NCBI GenBank assembly: GCA_002501205.1
Contig: DLRW01000041.1
Span: 77,258-141,257, forward strand
Direction: 5' to 3'
Length of the DNA: 64,000 nt
From: Flavobacteriales bacterium UBA7878
Lineage (GTDB): Bacteria; Bacteroidota; Bacteroidia; Flavobacteriales; Schleiferiaceae
The notes beneath the pieces were generated by a model that was not told where the DNA came from, did not search any database, and saw only the letters and a program-made list of their open reading frames with translations. Positions 53,944 to 62,589 of this stretch are shown one piece after another; position 1 is the stretch's first letter; each line of letters starts with the position of its first letter. A program made the translations under genes and the position numbers.

Positions 53944-54377
53944 GATCGTAATTCAATAGTGTTTGGATTCGATCGCAAATTTGCCGGTGGGACTTTAGCT
54001 TATTTCATCGCCAGTCTTAAGAATATGTAATCAATCCAGGCCCTTCTTAACTATCGAGGAACCTGGGCTTAAAATTGAAGGGATGGCCACTGGCTCATTT
54101 TCGCTCCTTTAAAAAGCTAAACATTTGTTAACTAAGCTCGGAGATAAAACCCAAAGGTTATCTCTACGTTAGGAACTTGAAATTATATTTGAAAGCTTAG
54201 AAATCAGCGTAATGTCAAATCTTGCTTTTTGATCTTTATCCACCTGAATAGCAGCCCATTTGTAGAGGTGAATTTAACAAGGCTTTAACGCCTGAAAAGT
54301 CGACAAACTAGCAATTTCGCATGCGGTCCAAAATCAGGACCTTTAACGCTGACCGATTTAAACATTTGAACCGAGTG
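53944..54377. other. Divergent intergenic region between the PhoX-like gene and the MoxR operon
   Basis: These 434 bases contain no convincing gene; the frame that opens at 54321 is the MoxR frame extended. On the minus side, CAAATTTG about 30 bases before the PhoX-like start is one mismatch from TAnnTTTG. A 7-base inverted repeat is listed separately. No Pho-box can be identified by eye. Confidence 0.5.
54141..54164. repeat. Inverted repeat GAGATAA-N10-TTATCTC
   Basis: The perfect 7-base dyad (54141-54147 and 54158-54164) lies about 200 bases from the PhoX-like start and 210 from moxR. It may be an operator or a chance dyad. Confidence 0.3.
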
Positions 54378-55382
54378 ATGGAAACAAGTCAAAGTGCCAC
54401 GGATATTCGTGCCTTGAACGAAAAGATTGAAAAGGAAAGCGCCTTTATCGATCTGCTAATGATGGAAGTAAATAAGTCCATTATTGGCCAAAAGCAAATG
54501 TTGGAACGCCTGCTGATTGCCCTCTTAGGAAATGGGCATATTCTCTTAGAAGGAGTTCCGGGACTGGCCAAAACCCTGGCCATTAAATCGCTGGCCGAGG
54601 CCATTGATGCTAAATACAGCCGGGTACAATTTACCCCCGACTTGCTGCCCAGCGATGTAATGGGTACCCAGATTTACAATATTCAGAAAAACGACTTTGC
54701 GATTAAGCAAGGACCGGTTTTCGCCAATTTCGTTTTAGCAGATGAGATTAACCGAGCCCCGGCCAAGGTGCAAAGTGCCTTGCTCGAAGCCATGCAGGAG
54801 CGTCAGGTAACCATAGGTGAAACCAGCTTTAAATTGCCCGATCCCTTTTTGGTTTTAGCGACCCAAAACCCGGTAGAGCAAGAAGGAACTTATCCCCTGC
54901 CCGAAGCGCAGAGCGACCGTTTTATGCTCAAGACCGTAATCACCTATCCTAAAATGGAAGAGGAACAATTGATTATGCGTCAGAATTTGAGCGGCGGTGC
55001 CCAACCTATCCAAAAGGTGGTGTCGCTGGAAACCATCCAAAAAGCCCGCACCATGGTGCGCGAGGTTTATATGGATGAAAAAATTGAGCGCTATATCCTC
55101 GATATCATTTTCGCTACCCGTAAGCCCGAAGATTATCGCTTGCCCTCTTTGAAGCCTTTAATCGAATTTGGTGCTTCACCGCGAGGTAGTATTGCCCTGG
55201 CAACTGCGGCCAAGGTATATGCCTTTATCAAGCGCAGAGGTTATGTAATCCCCGAAGATGTGCGGGCGGTAGTATTAGATGTATTACGCCACCGTATTGG
55301 TATTACTTATGAGGCTGAGGCCGAAAACGTAAGCAGCGAAGACCTTATCAGCCAAATTGTAGATCAGATCGAAGTACCGTAA
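54378..55382 (+). CDS. MoxR-family AAA+ ATPase
   Basis: The 334-residue ATPase (ATG at 54378, METSQSATDI) has Walker A-like GVPGLAKT, Walker B VLADEINRAP, sensor-1 LATQNPVEQEGTYPLPEAQ and a lid domain with SPRGSIALA. It is the first gene of the Bat operon and is a predicted chaperone that assembles or activates the VWA proteins encoded downstream. The first in-frame ATG (54321) would give a 19-residue N-terminal extension without family support. It is separated from DUF58 by 15 bases. Confidence 0.95.
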   Translation: METSQSATDIRALNEKIEKESAFIDLLMMEVNKSIIGQKQMLERLLIALLGNGHILLEGVPGLAKTLAIKSLAEAIDAKYSRVQFTPDLLPSDVMGTQIYNIQKNDFAIKQGPVFANFVLADEINRAPAKVQSALLEAMQERQVTIGETSFKLPDPFLVLATQNPVEQEGTYPLPEAQSDRFMLKTVITYPKMEEEQLIMRQNLSGGAQPIQKVVSLETIQKARTMVREVYMDEKIERYILDIIFATRKPEDYRLPSLKPLIEFGASPRGSIALATAAKVYAFIKRRGYVIPEDVRAVVLDVLRHRIGITYEAEAENVSSEDLISQIVDQIEVP

Positions 55383-55397
55383 ATCCCGGCCGATCGC

Positions 55398-56267
55398 ATG
55401 GAAACGCAAAAACTCTTACAAAAGGTTCGACGCATTGAGATTAAAACTCGGCGCCTGAGCAATCACCTCTTTTCCGGGGAGTACCACAGCTCCTTTAAGG
55501 GTAGAGGTATGGCCTTTAGTGAGGTGCGCCGTTATGAGTTTGGCGATGATATTCGCGCTATCGATTGGAATGTAACCGCTAAGCTCAATGAGCCTTATAT
55601 AAAGGTTTTTGAAGAAGAGCGGGAGCTTACGCTGATGTTGTTGGTAGACCTGAGCGGATCGGAAAACTTTGGTTCCCGCCAGCAATTAAAACGGGAGATG
55701 ATCACAGAGATTTGTGCCACCCTGGCCTTTTCTGCCATTCAGAATAATGATAAGGTGGGCGTGATCTTTTTTAGCGATACGGTAGAAAAATTCATTCCGC
55801 CGGGTAAAGGGAAATCCCATATCCTACGCATCATCCGCGAGCTAATCGAGTTTAAGCCCAGCAGCAATAAAACCAATATAGCCGAGGCTTTGCGCTTTTT
55901 CAGTGCTTTCCAAAAACGTCGCGCCATTGCCTTCGTTCTAAGCGATTTTATGGATAGCCGTTACCGCGATGCCCTTAAAATTGCCAGTCGTAAGCACGAC
56001 CTAACCGGGATCCGCATCTACGATCCCCGCGAGGAGAATTTACCCAATATTGGCCTTTTGCCCATGCGCGACCCCGAAAGCGGAAAGACCCATTGGATCA
56101 ATACCTCATCCTCCAAATTGCGCAAGCAGATGAAAATGCGTTTTCTGGAATTTGAACGCTATTACCGCGAAAGCTTTTTACGCAGCGGGGCCGGTGATAT
56201 CTCTATCCGCATTGATCATTCCTACCCTGCCGCTTTATTGGGATACTTCAAAAAACGCAGTCGATGA
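55398..56267 (+). CDS. DUF58 protein of the MoxR-Bat operon
   Basis: The 289-residue protein has the DUF58 core motif SGEYHSSFKGRGMAFSEVR and YEFGDDIRAIDWNVTAK near the N-terminus, followed by a VWA-like fold with LLVDLSGSENFG (DxSxS-type metal motif). DUF58 partners of MoxR are standard in these operons; the cellular target is unknown. It overlaps the next gene by four bases (ATGA). Confidence 0.93.
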   Translation: METQKLLQKVRRIEIKTRRLSNHLFSGEYHSSFKGRGMAFSEVRRYEFGDDIRAIDWNVTAKLNEPYIKVFEEERELTLMLLVDLSGSENFGSRQQLKREMITEICATLAFSAIQNNDKVGVIFFSDTVEKFIPPGKGKSHILRIIRELIEFKPSSNKTNIAEALRFFSAFQKRRAIAFVLSDFMDSRYRDALKIASRKHDLTGIRIYDPREENLPNIGLLPMRDPESGKTHWINTSSSKLRKQMKMRFLEFERYYRESFLRSGAGDISIRIDHSYPAALLGYFKKRSR

Positions 56268-57169
56268 AAAGCCGAATTTTAGCCTTCATCCTGCTTTTAA
56301 GCAGTAGCGCCTTTGCCCAGCTTAGCTTTGAGGCCGAGGTGGATACCAACCAGATCAAATTGGGAGAGCCCATTCAATTAGAGCTCTCTGCCAAAGTTCC
56401 TAAAACAGCTGAGTACACTTGGCCCTTGCTCGAATCCGGTCAAAATGGAATTGAGATTCTCGAAAGTGGAAAATTAGACAGCCTGATCGAGGGGGACTGG
56501 ATTCAATTGCATCAAAAATTTACCCTCACCTCCTTTGATAGTGGTGAAGTGGAAATTCCGGCTTTGGAATTATCTGTGCAAGACGAAGAGGTACAGCGCA
56601 GTTCGCCCATCGCCATACTGGTTTATTTCCCGGAAATTAAGGAGGAGCAAGATTATTTCGACATCAAGGCACCGCGAGAAATCCCTTTCAATTACTGGCT
56701 CCTAGCCTATTGGGCCTTGGGCGCGGCAGGATTAGCCGCCTTAATTTATTACCTCTGGAAATTTTGGCAAAAGCGCAAAAAACAAGGTGAAAAGCAGGTG
56801 GAAGAAATTCAAATACCGCCTATTGAATGGGCTTTGGAAGAGCTCAATAAACTGGAAGCGAAAGGCCTCTGGCAAAATGGAAAAGCAAAGGCTTATTTCA
56901 GTGAATTAGATGAAATCCTCAAGATATTCCTGGAGCGCAAATTTGGCCTCAAGGCCCTGGAATCTACGGCCGAGGAATTAATTGTAAAGATCAAGCCGCT
57001 CTGCAAAGAAGAAAGACATTTCAATAATCTGAAGAACAGTCTGCGCTTAAGCGCGATGGTGAAATTTGCCCGCCAACAAAGCTTGCCGGAAGAAAATGTT
57101 CAGGCCCTGGATGCCGTGCGTGATTTTGTAAACAGTCAGGAAGCCCCAAAATTGGAAGCCGATGTTTGA
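56264..57169 (+). CDS. BatD-like membrane protein of the MoxR-Bat operon
   Basis: The 301-residue protein has a signal peptide (ILAFILLLSSSAFAQ), an N-terminal beta-rich domain opening SFEAEVDTNQIKLGEPIQLEL, a single transmembrane helix (about 147-166) and a cytoplasmic helical domain (WALEELNKLEAKGLWQNG onward). Both outer parts resemble BatD, encoded at 60095-61849 (SFRAEVDRTEVNQGQQFRV at its N-terminus), so this looks like a shortened BatD relative. It overlaps DUF58 by four bases and batA by eight. Confidence 0.8.
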   Translation: MKSRILAFILLLSSSAFAQLSFEAEVDTNQIKLGEPIQLELSAKVPKTAEYTWPLLESGQNGIEILESGKLDSLIEGDWIQLHQKFTLTSFDSGEVEIPALELSVQDEEVQRSSPIAILVYFPEIKEEQDYFDIKAPREIPFNYWLLAYWALGAAGLAALIYYLWKFWQKRKKQGEKQVEEIQIPPIEWALEELNKLEAKGLWQNGKAKAYFSELDEILKIFLERKFGLKALESTAEELIVKIKPLCKEERHFNNLKNSLRLSAMVKFARQQSLPEENVQALDAVRDFVNSQEAPKLEADV

Positions 57170-58163
57170 TTACGAATTTCAAAATCCCGAATTCCTTTGG
57201 CTGCTCTGCCTCTTACCGCTTTTAGGCTTTTGGTATTATTGGCGGCGCAAGGATAGCCATCCGGAAATACGCTTTCCCGAGGCTTCCTTTTTAGCCCAAT
57301 CGAAGTTTAATCGCGGAGCCCTGCTTTATGCCTTGCCCTGGGTACTGCGTATTTTCAGCATTGCCCTACTTATCGTCGCTATGGCCCGCCCGCGGAATAC
57401 CGAAGAGAATAACCGCAGTCGCAGCAGCGAGGGTATCGATATAGTAATGGCCCTGGATGTTTCGCCTTCCATGCTGGCCCAAGATCTTAAGCCCAATCGA
57501 CTGGAGGCCACCAAAAAAGTAAGCACCGAATTTATCGACGGGCGTCCCAATGACCGTATTGGTCTGGTAGTTTATGCCGCAGAGAGCATGACTCAAATGC
57601 CATTGACTTCCGATCATGCCCTGCTTAAAAACAGCCTTAATGATTTACGATACGGCTTCCTGGCTAATGGAACCGCTATCGGCATGGGTTTGGCCACCAC
57701 CATCAATCGATTAAAAGACAGCAAGGCGCAAAGTAAAGTTGCCATATTATTGACCGATGGCGAGAATAATGCCGGGGAAATTGAACCCCTATCCGCTGCC
57801 GACTGGGCCAAAGAATTTAATATCCGCGTTTATACGATTGGGGTGGGCACCAATGGAATGGCCAAAACGCCAGTTCAGCAAGATGGACGAGGCGGCTTCT
57901 TTTATGAGCGCATGCCAGTCAAGATTGATGAAGCCTTATTAAAAGAAATCGCCAATCGCACTGGTGGCAAGTACTTCCGGGCAACTGACAATAAAAAATT
58001 GGATGCCATTTATAAGGAAATCGACTCCCTCGAAAAAACCAAATTGAAGGAAATCCGCTTCTATACTTACGAAGAGAAATTTGGTCTTTTCGCCCTCTCG
58101 GCACTAGGGCTTTTCCTATTGGAGATTCTATTGCGTTACACCCTCTTAAAGAGCTTTGTATAA
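57162..58163 (+). CDS. batA: VWA-domain membrane protein BatA
   Basis: The 333-residue protein has two N-terminal helices (about 11-26 and 57-75), a VWA domain with intact MIDAS DVSPSM in VMALDVSPSMLAQDL (about 95-110), TDGENN in the later metal loop, and a C-terminal helix (about 309-330). BatA/BatB pairs are associated with oxygen tolerance in Bacteroides. It overlaps its neighbours, and the stop of batA and start of batB share one base (TAATG). Confidence 0.92.
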   Translation: MFDYEFQNPEFLWLLCLLPLLGFWYYWRRKDSHPEIRFPEASFLAQSKFNRGALLYALPWVLRIFSIALLIVAMARPRNTEENNRSRSSEGIDIVMALDVSPSMLAQDLKPNRLEATKKVSTEFIDGRPNDRIGLVVYAAESMTQMPLTSDHALLKNSLNDLRYGFLANGTAIGMGLATTINRLKDSKAQSKVAILLTDGENNAGEIEPLSAADWAKEFNIRVYTIGVGTNGMAKTPVQQDGRGGFFYERMPVKIDEALLKEIANRTGGKYFRATDNKKLDAIYKEIDSLEKTKLKEIRFYTYEEKFGLFALSALGLFLLEILLRYTLLKSFV

Positions 58164-59206
58164 TGTATCGATTAGAGGAACCCACATATTTCTACCTGCT
58201 CCTCTTGATACCATTGATGTTGGTGGTATACAGCCTCTATCTGGCTTGGCGCCGAAGAGCCCAAAAGGCATTTGGTGATAAAGAGCTATTGGAAAAACTC
58301 AGCCCCGAGCGCAGTCAGAATAAGCCTAGCTTAAAATTCATCATTTACCTTACGGTGATTGCTCTTATCAGTATGGCTTTGGTAAATCCACAGATTGGCA
58401 GCCGCATGGAAAAGGTGCAGCGCGAAGGCCTGGATCTGGTTTTTGCCATTGATGTGAGCAAGAGCATGCTTTGCGAAGATGTACAGCCCAATCGATTAGA
58501 CCGTGCCAAACTGCTAATCTCCCGCACCGTAGATGAATTGGTAAGCGATCGCATTGGCATTATCACCTATGCTGGTCATGCCTACCCGCAATTGCCCATC
58601 ACTACCGATTACAATGCGGCCAAGCTCTTTTTACAAAATATCAATACCGACCTCATCCCCTCTCAGGGCACAGCCATAAGCGATGCTATTGATCTGTCGA
58701 CCCGCTTTTTTAATGATGAAGAGCAGCCCAATCGCTTATTGGTGATCCTTTCCGATGGTGAAGATCATGAAGAAGGAATAGATGATGTGATTAGTAAGGC
58801 CTTAGATAAGAACATTCAGATTTATACCATTGGCTTTGGAACCGAAAGAGGTGGCCCAATACCTGTAAAGCAAGGGGGAACCATTACAAGCTATAAAAAG
58901 GATCAAAACGGAGAAACCGTAATTACCAAGCTCAATTCTAGTCTTCTCAAGCGAATTGCCGCGGAAGGAGATGGAAAATATTTTTCCGGAAATCGAAGCA
59001 AGGCCGCCGTGGACTTCTTAATGGAGGAAATGATGAAGATGGAGAAATCCGAGTTTGAGAGTGAATTGTATGCAGATTATGAAGATCAGTTTCAATGGCT
59101 TTTGGCTCCGGCTCTCTTGCTTCTAATTTTGGATGTCTTCATCCTCGAAAGAAAAACCCAATGGTTTAAGAACCTAAATTTATTCGATCGTCATGAAGAA
59201 CTTTAG
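58163..59206 (+). CDS. batB: VWA-domain membrane protein BatB
   Basis: The 347-residue protein shares the BatA layout: two N-terminal helices, a VWA domain with MIDAS in FAIDVSKSMLCEDVQPNRLD, SDGEDHEEG, and a C-terminal helix. It is coupled to batA and batC by overlaps. The two VWA proteins probably form a complex energised by MoxR. Confidence 0.92.
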   Translation: MYRLEEPTYFYLLLLIPLMLVVYSLYLAWRRRAQKAFGDKELLEKLSPERSQNKPSLKFIIYLTVIALISMALVNPQIGSRMEKVQREGLDLVFAIDVSKSMLCEDVQPNRLDRAKLLISRTVDELVSDRIGIITYAGHAYPQLPITTDYNAAKLFLQNINTDLIPSQGTAISDAIDLSTRFFNDEEQPNRLLVILSDGEDHEEGIDDVISKALDKNIQIYTIGFGTERGGPIPVKQGGTITSYKKDQNGETVITKLNSSLLKRIAAEGDGKYFSGNRSKAAVDFLMEEMMKMEKSEFESELYADYEDQFQWLLAPALLLLILDVFILERKTQWFKNLNLFDRHEEL

Positions 59207-60095
59207 TTTGATTTTAGGCATCTTATTGAGCATCGGCTTGCAAGCCCAGGAGGTTCGTAAGCAGATCAAAGAAGGAAATAAGGCTTTCGCCGCTAAGGCC
59301 TATGATGAGGCAGAAATCAAATACCGCGAGGCTGCAGCATTAGCAGAAGAAAAAGATCTCTCGGTAAGTCAGTACAATTTGGGAGATGCGCTTTACAAGC
59401 AAGAGCGCTATCAAGAAGCGATCGAAGCCTACGAGCTCAGTTTGGCCCGTACTGAAGATCCAGCCCGTAAGGCGGAGATCTATCACAATTTGGGGAACTC
59501 CTATCTTAAAAATGAGCAATTAAAAGAGGCTATTCAGGCCTATAAAAATGCCTTAAAGCATAACCCTGCGGATGAAGAAACCCGCTATAATCTGGCTAAG
59601 GCTTTAGCGGAACAAAAGAAACAGCAAGAGCAGCAAAAACAAAATGGCGATTCGGATCAAGATCAGGATCAGAATAGTCAGGATAAAGACCAGAATTCCG
59701 ATTCGCAGCAAAATCAGGATCAAGAGAAATCCGATCAGGAGAAACAGGATCAAAAGGGCGAAAATTCGGAGGATCAAAAGCCTCAGGAGCCCCAAAATCA
59801 GGAAGGTCAGAACCCTAAGGATCAAGAAAAGCAGGGCGAGCAGGATTCCCAGCAAAATCCTCAAGATCAAAAGTCGGAACAGCAAAAGCAGAAGCCTCAA
59901 AAAGGTGGCTCTCAGGGCAAAGAATCCCAAGCTGAAAACAAAGCCGCTCAGGCGGAGAAAGAAGCTGCCCAGCAGAGTCGCAAGAATATTGAACGTTTAC
60001 TTGAGGCCTTGCAAAGAGCCGAACTTGAAACGCAGGCCCGCCTCCAGCGTAAGAAGATGAAAGCCAAACCCAATCCCGGATCAAAAGACTGGTAA
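59193..60095 (+). CDS. batC: TPR protein BatC with Gln/Asp-rich low-complexity tail
   Basis: The 300-residue protein has a signal peptide (FSLILGILLSIGLQAQ) and about three TPR repeats (QYNLGDALYKQERYQEAIEAY, split at residue 20, and HNLGNSYLKNEQLKEAIQAY) over 20-140. Residues 141-260 are almost entirely Gln, Asp, Lys, Glu, Asn and Ser, a disordered charged spacer. It ends in a short basic segment. It overlaps batB by 14 bases and batD by one (TAATG). Confidence 0.9.
   Translation: MKNFSLILGILLSIGLQAQEVRKQIKEGNKAFAAKAYDEAEIKYREAAALAEEKDLSVSQYNLGDALYKQERYQEAIEAYELSLARTEDPARKAEIYHNLGNSYLKNEQLKEAIQAYKNALKHNPADEETRYNLAKALAEQKKQQEQQKQNGDSDQDQDQNSQDKDQNSDSQQNQDQEKSDQEKQDQKGENSEDQKPQEPQNQEGQNPKDQEKQGEQDSQQNPQDQKSEQQKQKPQKGGSQGKESQAENKAAQAEKEAAQQSRKNIERLLEALQRAELETQARLQRKKMKAKPNPGSKDW
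59615..59970 (+). repeat. Low-complexity Gln/Asp/Lys-coding tract in batC
   Basis: Imperfect GATCAG/CAAGAT-type units repeat through this stretch. It creates long open shadow frames in the other readings, which are artefacts. Confidence 0.8.
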
Positions 60096-61849
60096 TGAAA
60101 ACTTGGATTTATCTCATAGCATTTAGTTTGCAATTAGGCTGGCTTCCCGCTCAGGTGAGTTTTCGGGCGGAAGTAGATCGCACGGAAGTAAACCAAGGGC
60201 AGCAATTCCGGGTCAATTTTGTGATCAATCAAGAAGGTCGTGGATTTCAAGCGCCCTCCTTCGAAGGATTTCGGGTTTTAGGCGGACCGGCTACCTCCAT
60301 CAGTTCTTCCATTGATAATAGTGGGGTGCGCTATTCCCTCACCTACACCTATTTACTGAAGGCCGATCAACTAGGGGAGCATATCATCGGGCCGGCAAAA
60401 ATTCAGGTGAAAGGCAAAAGCTACCAAACGCAAAACCTGAAAATAAAGGTGGTGGAAACCAAGCGAACGCAAAGTTCCTCCGAACCTGAATTGGCCTTTA
60501 TAAAGCCCTATGCCAATAAAACCACCGTTTATGTGGGTGAACCCCTGATGGTGGCCAACCGCATTTACATCCGCAAGCAATTGCAAACCGGCCGTTTCAA
60601 CTTCGAAGAAACACCCAAATTCGAAGGTTTTTACAAGGAGCAAATTCAAAGGAACAACCTGAACGAAAAGCTGGAATACATCAATAATCTGGCTTATATC
60701 ACCGCCAATATTGACGAGCACGTAATTATCCCACAAAAGCCCGGCAGCTTCGATTTAGGCTCTGCCACCATAAGCCTGCCCGTGCGGGTAAATACCGGAA
60801 AAAGAGACTATTTCGGTTTTCCTTTAAGCACCACCAAAGAATTAAGCTTGCAGGCCCATTACCCTAAAATCACGGTTAAACCGCTGCCCGATAAAGGTCG
60901 GCCCCAAAACTTCAGTGGAGCGGTGGGCGACTTCAGTATAAAATCTCAGGTGAGCAGCACCGAGATTAATATGGATGGCAGCATCAGCTACACCATTCGC
61001 ATCGAAGGAAAGGGCAACATCAAATTTGTGGAACTGCCGGAAATAGAATTCCCCTCTGCCTTTGAGGTCTTCGATCCCGAGATCAAAGAAAGTAGCAGCG
61101 TTAATGCCCGCGGTATGAGCGGCTATAAGGAAATTGAATATTTGCTGGTTCCACGCTATGGCGGTAGCTACAAAATTGAACCTATCGTATTCAATTATTT
61201 CGACCCTAAGCAAGAGCGTTATGTGCAATTGGAAACTGAGGCTTTTGAAGTAAGCATTAAGGGTGGTGGACAAGCGGCACCTCGCAATTCAACATCGCCC
61301 TTAGCGGGAGAAAGCACCAGCGATGCGGTAGATTTCTTGAATAAGGACATCCTCTTTATTAAAACCAAGGCTTCAAACTGGCATAATCCCAATGAACAAT
61401 TTTTAGGTTCTGGCGCTTTCTGGGGCTGGTTCTTGAGTTTAGTATCCTTAGGCCTCTCGCTTATCGCCATTTGGTGGCGCAAAAAAGCGGAGTTTACTAA
61501 TCGGGATAGCCTTCGTAAACAGCGGGCAGGTAAAGCGGCTTTAAAGAAATTGCGCAAAGCTCAGGCAGCTTTAAAGGCCAATGATGCGGAACTCTTTTAC
61601 CAGGAATTGGAAACTGCCATTATCGGCTTCTTCAGCGATAAATTTGATCGGGGTGTTAGCGGATTAAGCAAAGAATACTTGCAAGAGCGTTTGAGCAAAG
61701 CCCAAGTTTTGGAAAGCGATATCAAAGCCCTTTTGGAGCTTTTGGAAAAATCAGAAATGGCTCGTTTCACCGGTTTAAAACTAGAAGCCGCCGCCCAGGA
61801 TTACGATCGCGCTATTGAAGTACTCACCGAAATCGAAAAGCAGTTATGA
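60095..61849 (+). CDS. batD: BatD protein (oxygen-tolerance family)
   Basis: The 584-residue protein has a signal peptide (FSLQLGWLPAQ), several repeated Ig-like beta domains (VSFRAEVDRTEVNQGQQF, YSLTYTYLLKADQLGEHIIG), a transmembrane helix at about 445-465 (FWGWFLSLVSLGLSLIAIWW) and a cytoplasmic helical domain (LRKAQAALKANDAELFYQELE region). The layout is that of BatD. Most of the mass is periplasmic and may organise the VWA proteins. It overlaps batE by four bases. Confidence 0.93.
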   Translation: MKTWIYLIAFSLQLGWLPAQVSFRAEVDRTEVNQGQQFRVNFVINQEGRGFQAPSFEGFRVLGGPATSISSSIDNSGVRYSLTYTYLLKADQLGEHIIGPAKIQVKGKSYQTQNLKIKVVETKRTQSSSEPELAFIKPYANKTTVYVGEPLMVANRIYIRKQLQTGRFNFEETPKFEGFYKEQIQRNNLNEKLEYINNLAYITANIDEHVIIPQKPGSFDLGSATISLPVRVNTGKRDYFGFPLSTTKELSLQAHYPKITVKPLPDKGRPQNFSGAVGDFSIKSQVSSTEINMDGSISYTIRIEGKGNIKFVELPEIEFPSAFEVFDPEIKESSSVNARGMSGYKEIEYLLVPRYGGSYKIEPIVFNYFDPKQERYVQLETEAFEVSIKGGGQAAPRNSTSPLAGESTSDAVDFLNKDILFIKTKASNWHNPNEQFLGSGAFWGWFLSLVSLGLSLIAIWWRKKAEFTNRDSLRKQRAGKAALKKLRKAQAALKANDAELFYQELETAIIGFFSDKFDRGVSGLSKEYLQERLSKAQVLESDIKALLELLEKSEMARFTGLKLEAAAQDYDRAIEVLTEIEKQL

Positions 61850-62589
61850 GAAATTTCCTTTTCATCGGAGTGATATTGATTCAGGCCTTGCCCCTATTGG
61901 CCAGCAATACGCTGTTTGAGCAAGCCAATAAGGCCTATCAAGAAGAAGACTTTTTAAAAGCGGTGGAACTCTACGATAGCATTGCCGCGCAAGGAGAAGT
62001 AAGTGCGGCACTCTATTATAATTTGGGCAATGCGCATTATGAAAACGGGGCCCTGGCCAAGGCCATTCTCAATTATGAGCGTGCATTGCGATTAGATCCT
62101 AAGGACGAAGAAATTCTGCATAATCTGGCCCTGGCCAAAAGCAAGCGCATCGACCGTTTTGAAGAGATGCCCCAAAATCTCTTTAAGGCTTTTCGATTGA
62201 GTGTTTTGCAGTTGTTTCAGCCGGATAATTGGGCGCGTTTAGCCCTGGGTTTTCTAGCCTTGGCTTTGGCCGGATTGGCCCTTTACCTCTTTAGCTCTTA
62301 CGGCCGGATTGGTTTTGTGAGCCTGCTCGGCGGAAGCCTGCTCAGCCTCTTCAGCTTAATTATGGCCTATAGTCATCAGCATTATCGCGAAGAGCATCCG
62401 GGACTCATCATTATGTCCGACTCGGCCTATGTAAAAAGCGGTCCGGGCTCGGAGGCCGAAGACCTCTTCATCTTACATGCCGGCACCAAAGGAGAGCAAT
62501 TAGATCATTTTGAAGGCTGGACCAAATTGCGACTGATCGACGGAAAAATCGGTTGGTTACCGGATGAGGATATTGAACAAATCCCTTAA
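61846..62589 (+). CDS. batE: TPR/SH3-like protein BatE
   Basis: The 247-residue protein has a signal peptide, TPR repeats (YYNLGNAHYENGALAKAIL, then YERALRLDPKDEE) over 20-110, two transmembrane helices (about 128-148 and 153-173) and a C-terminal bacterial SH3-like domain (YVKSGPGSEAEDLFILHAG, GWTKLRLIDGKIGWLP). This is the BatE layout and closes the operon. Its last four bases overlap the end of the convergent dgt gene, and no terminator is visible, so antisense read-through is possible. Confidence 0.9.
   Translation: MRNFLFIGVILIQALPLLASNTLFEQANKAYQEEDFLKAVELYDSIAAQGEVSAALYYNLGNAHYENGALAKAILNYERALRLDPKDEEILHNLALAKSKRIDRFEEMPQNLFKAFRLSVLQLFQPDNWARLALGFLALALAGLALYLFSSYGRIGFVSLLGGSLLSLFSLIMAYSHQHYREEHPGLIIMSDSAYVKSGPGSEAEDLFILHAGTKGEQLDHFEGWTKLRLIDGKIGWLPDEDIEQIP

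Noticed and set aside
59604..60060. Long alternative frames on both strands inside batC (Leu/Ile-rich and Arg/Ile-rich proteins)
   Set aside because: They arise from the repetitive Gln/Asp-coding tract read in other frames and have low-complexity composition; the batC frame has a signal peptide and TPRs and is embedded in the operon.
60842..61273. A 143-codon minus-strand frame inside batD
   Set aside because: It is a shadow of the batD coding sequence, with no recognisable protein features.
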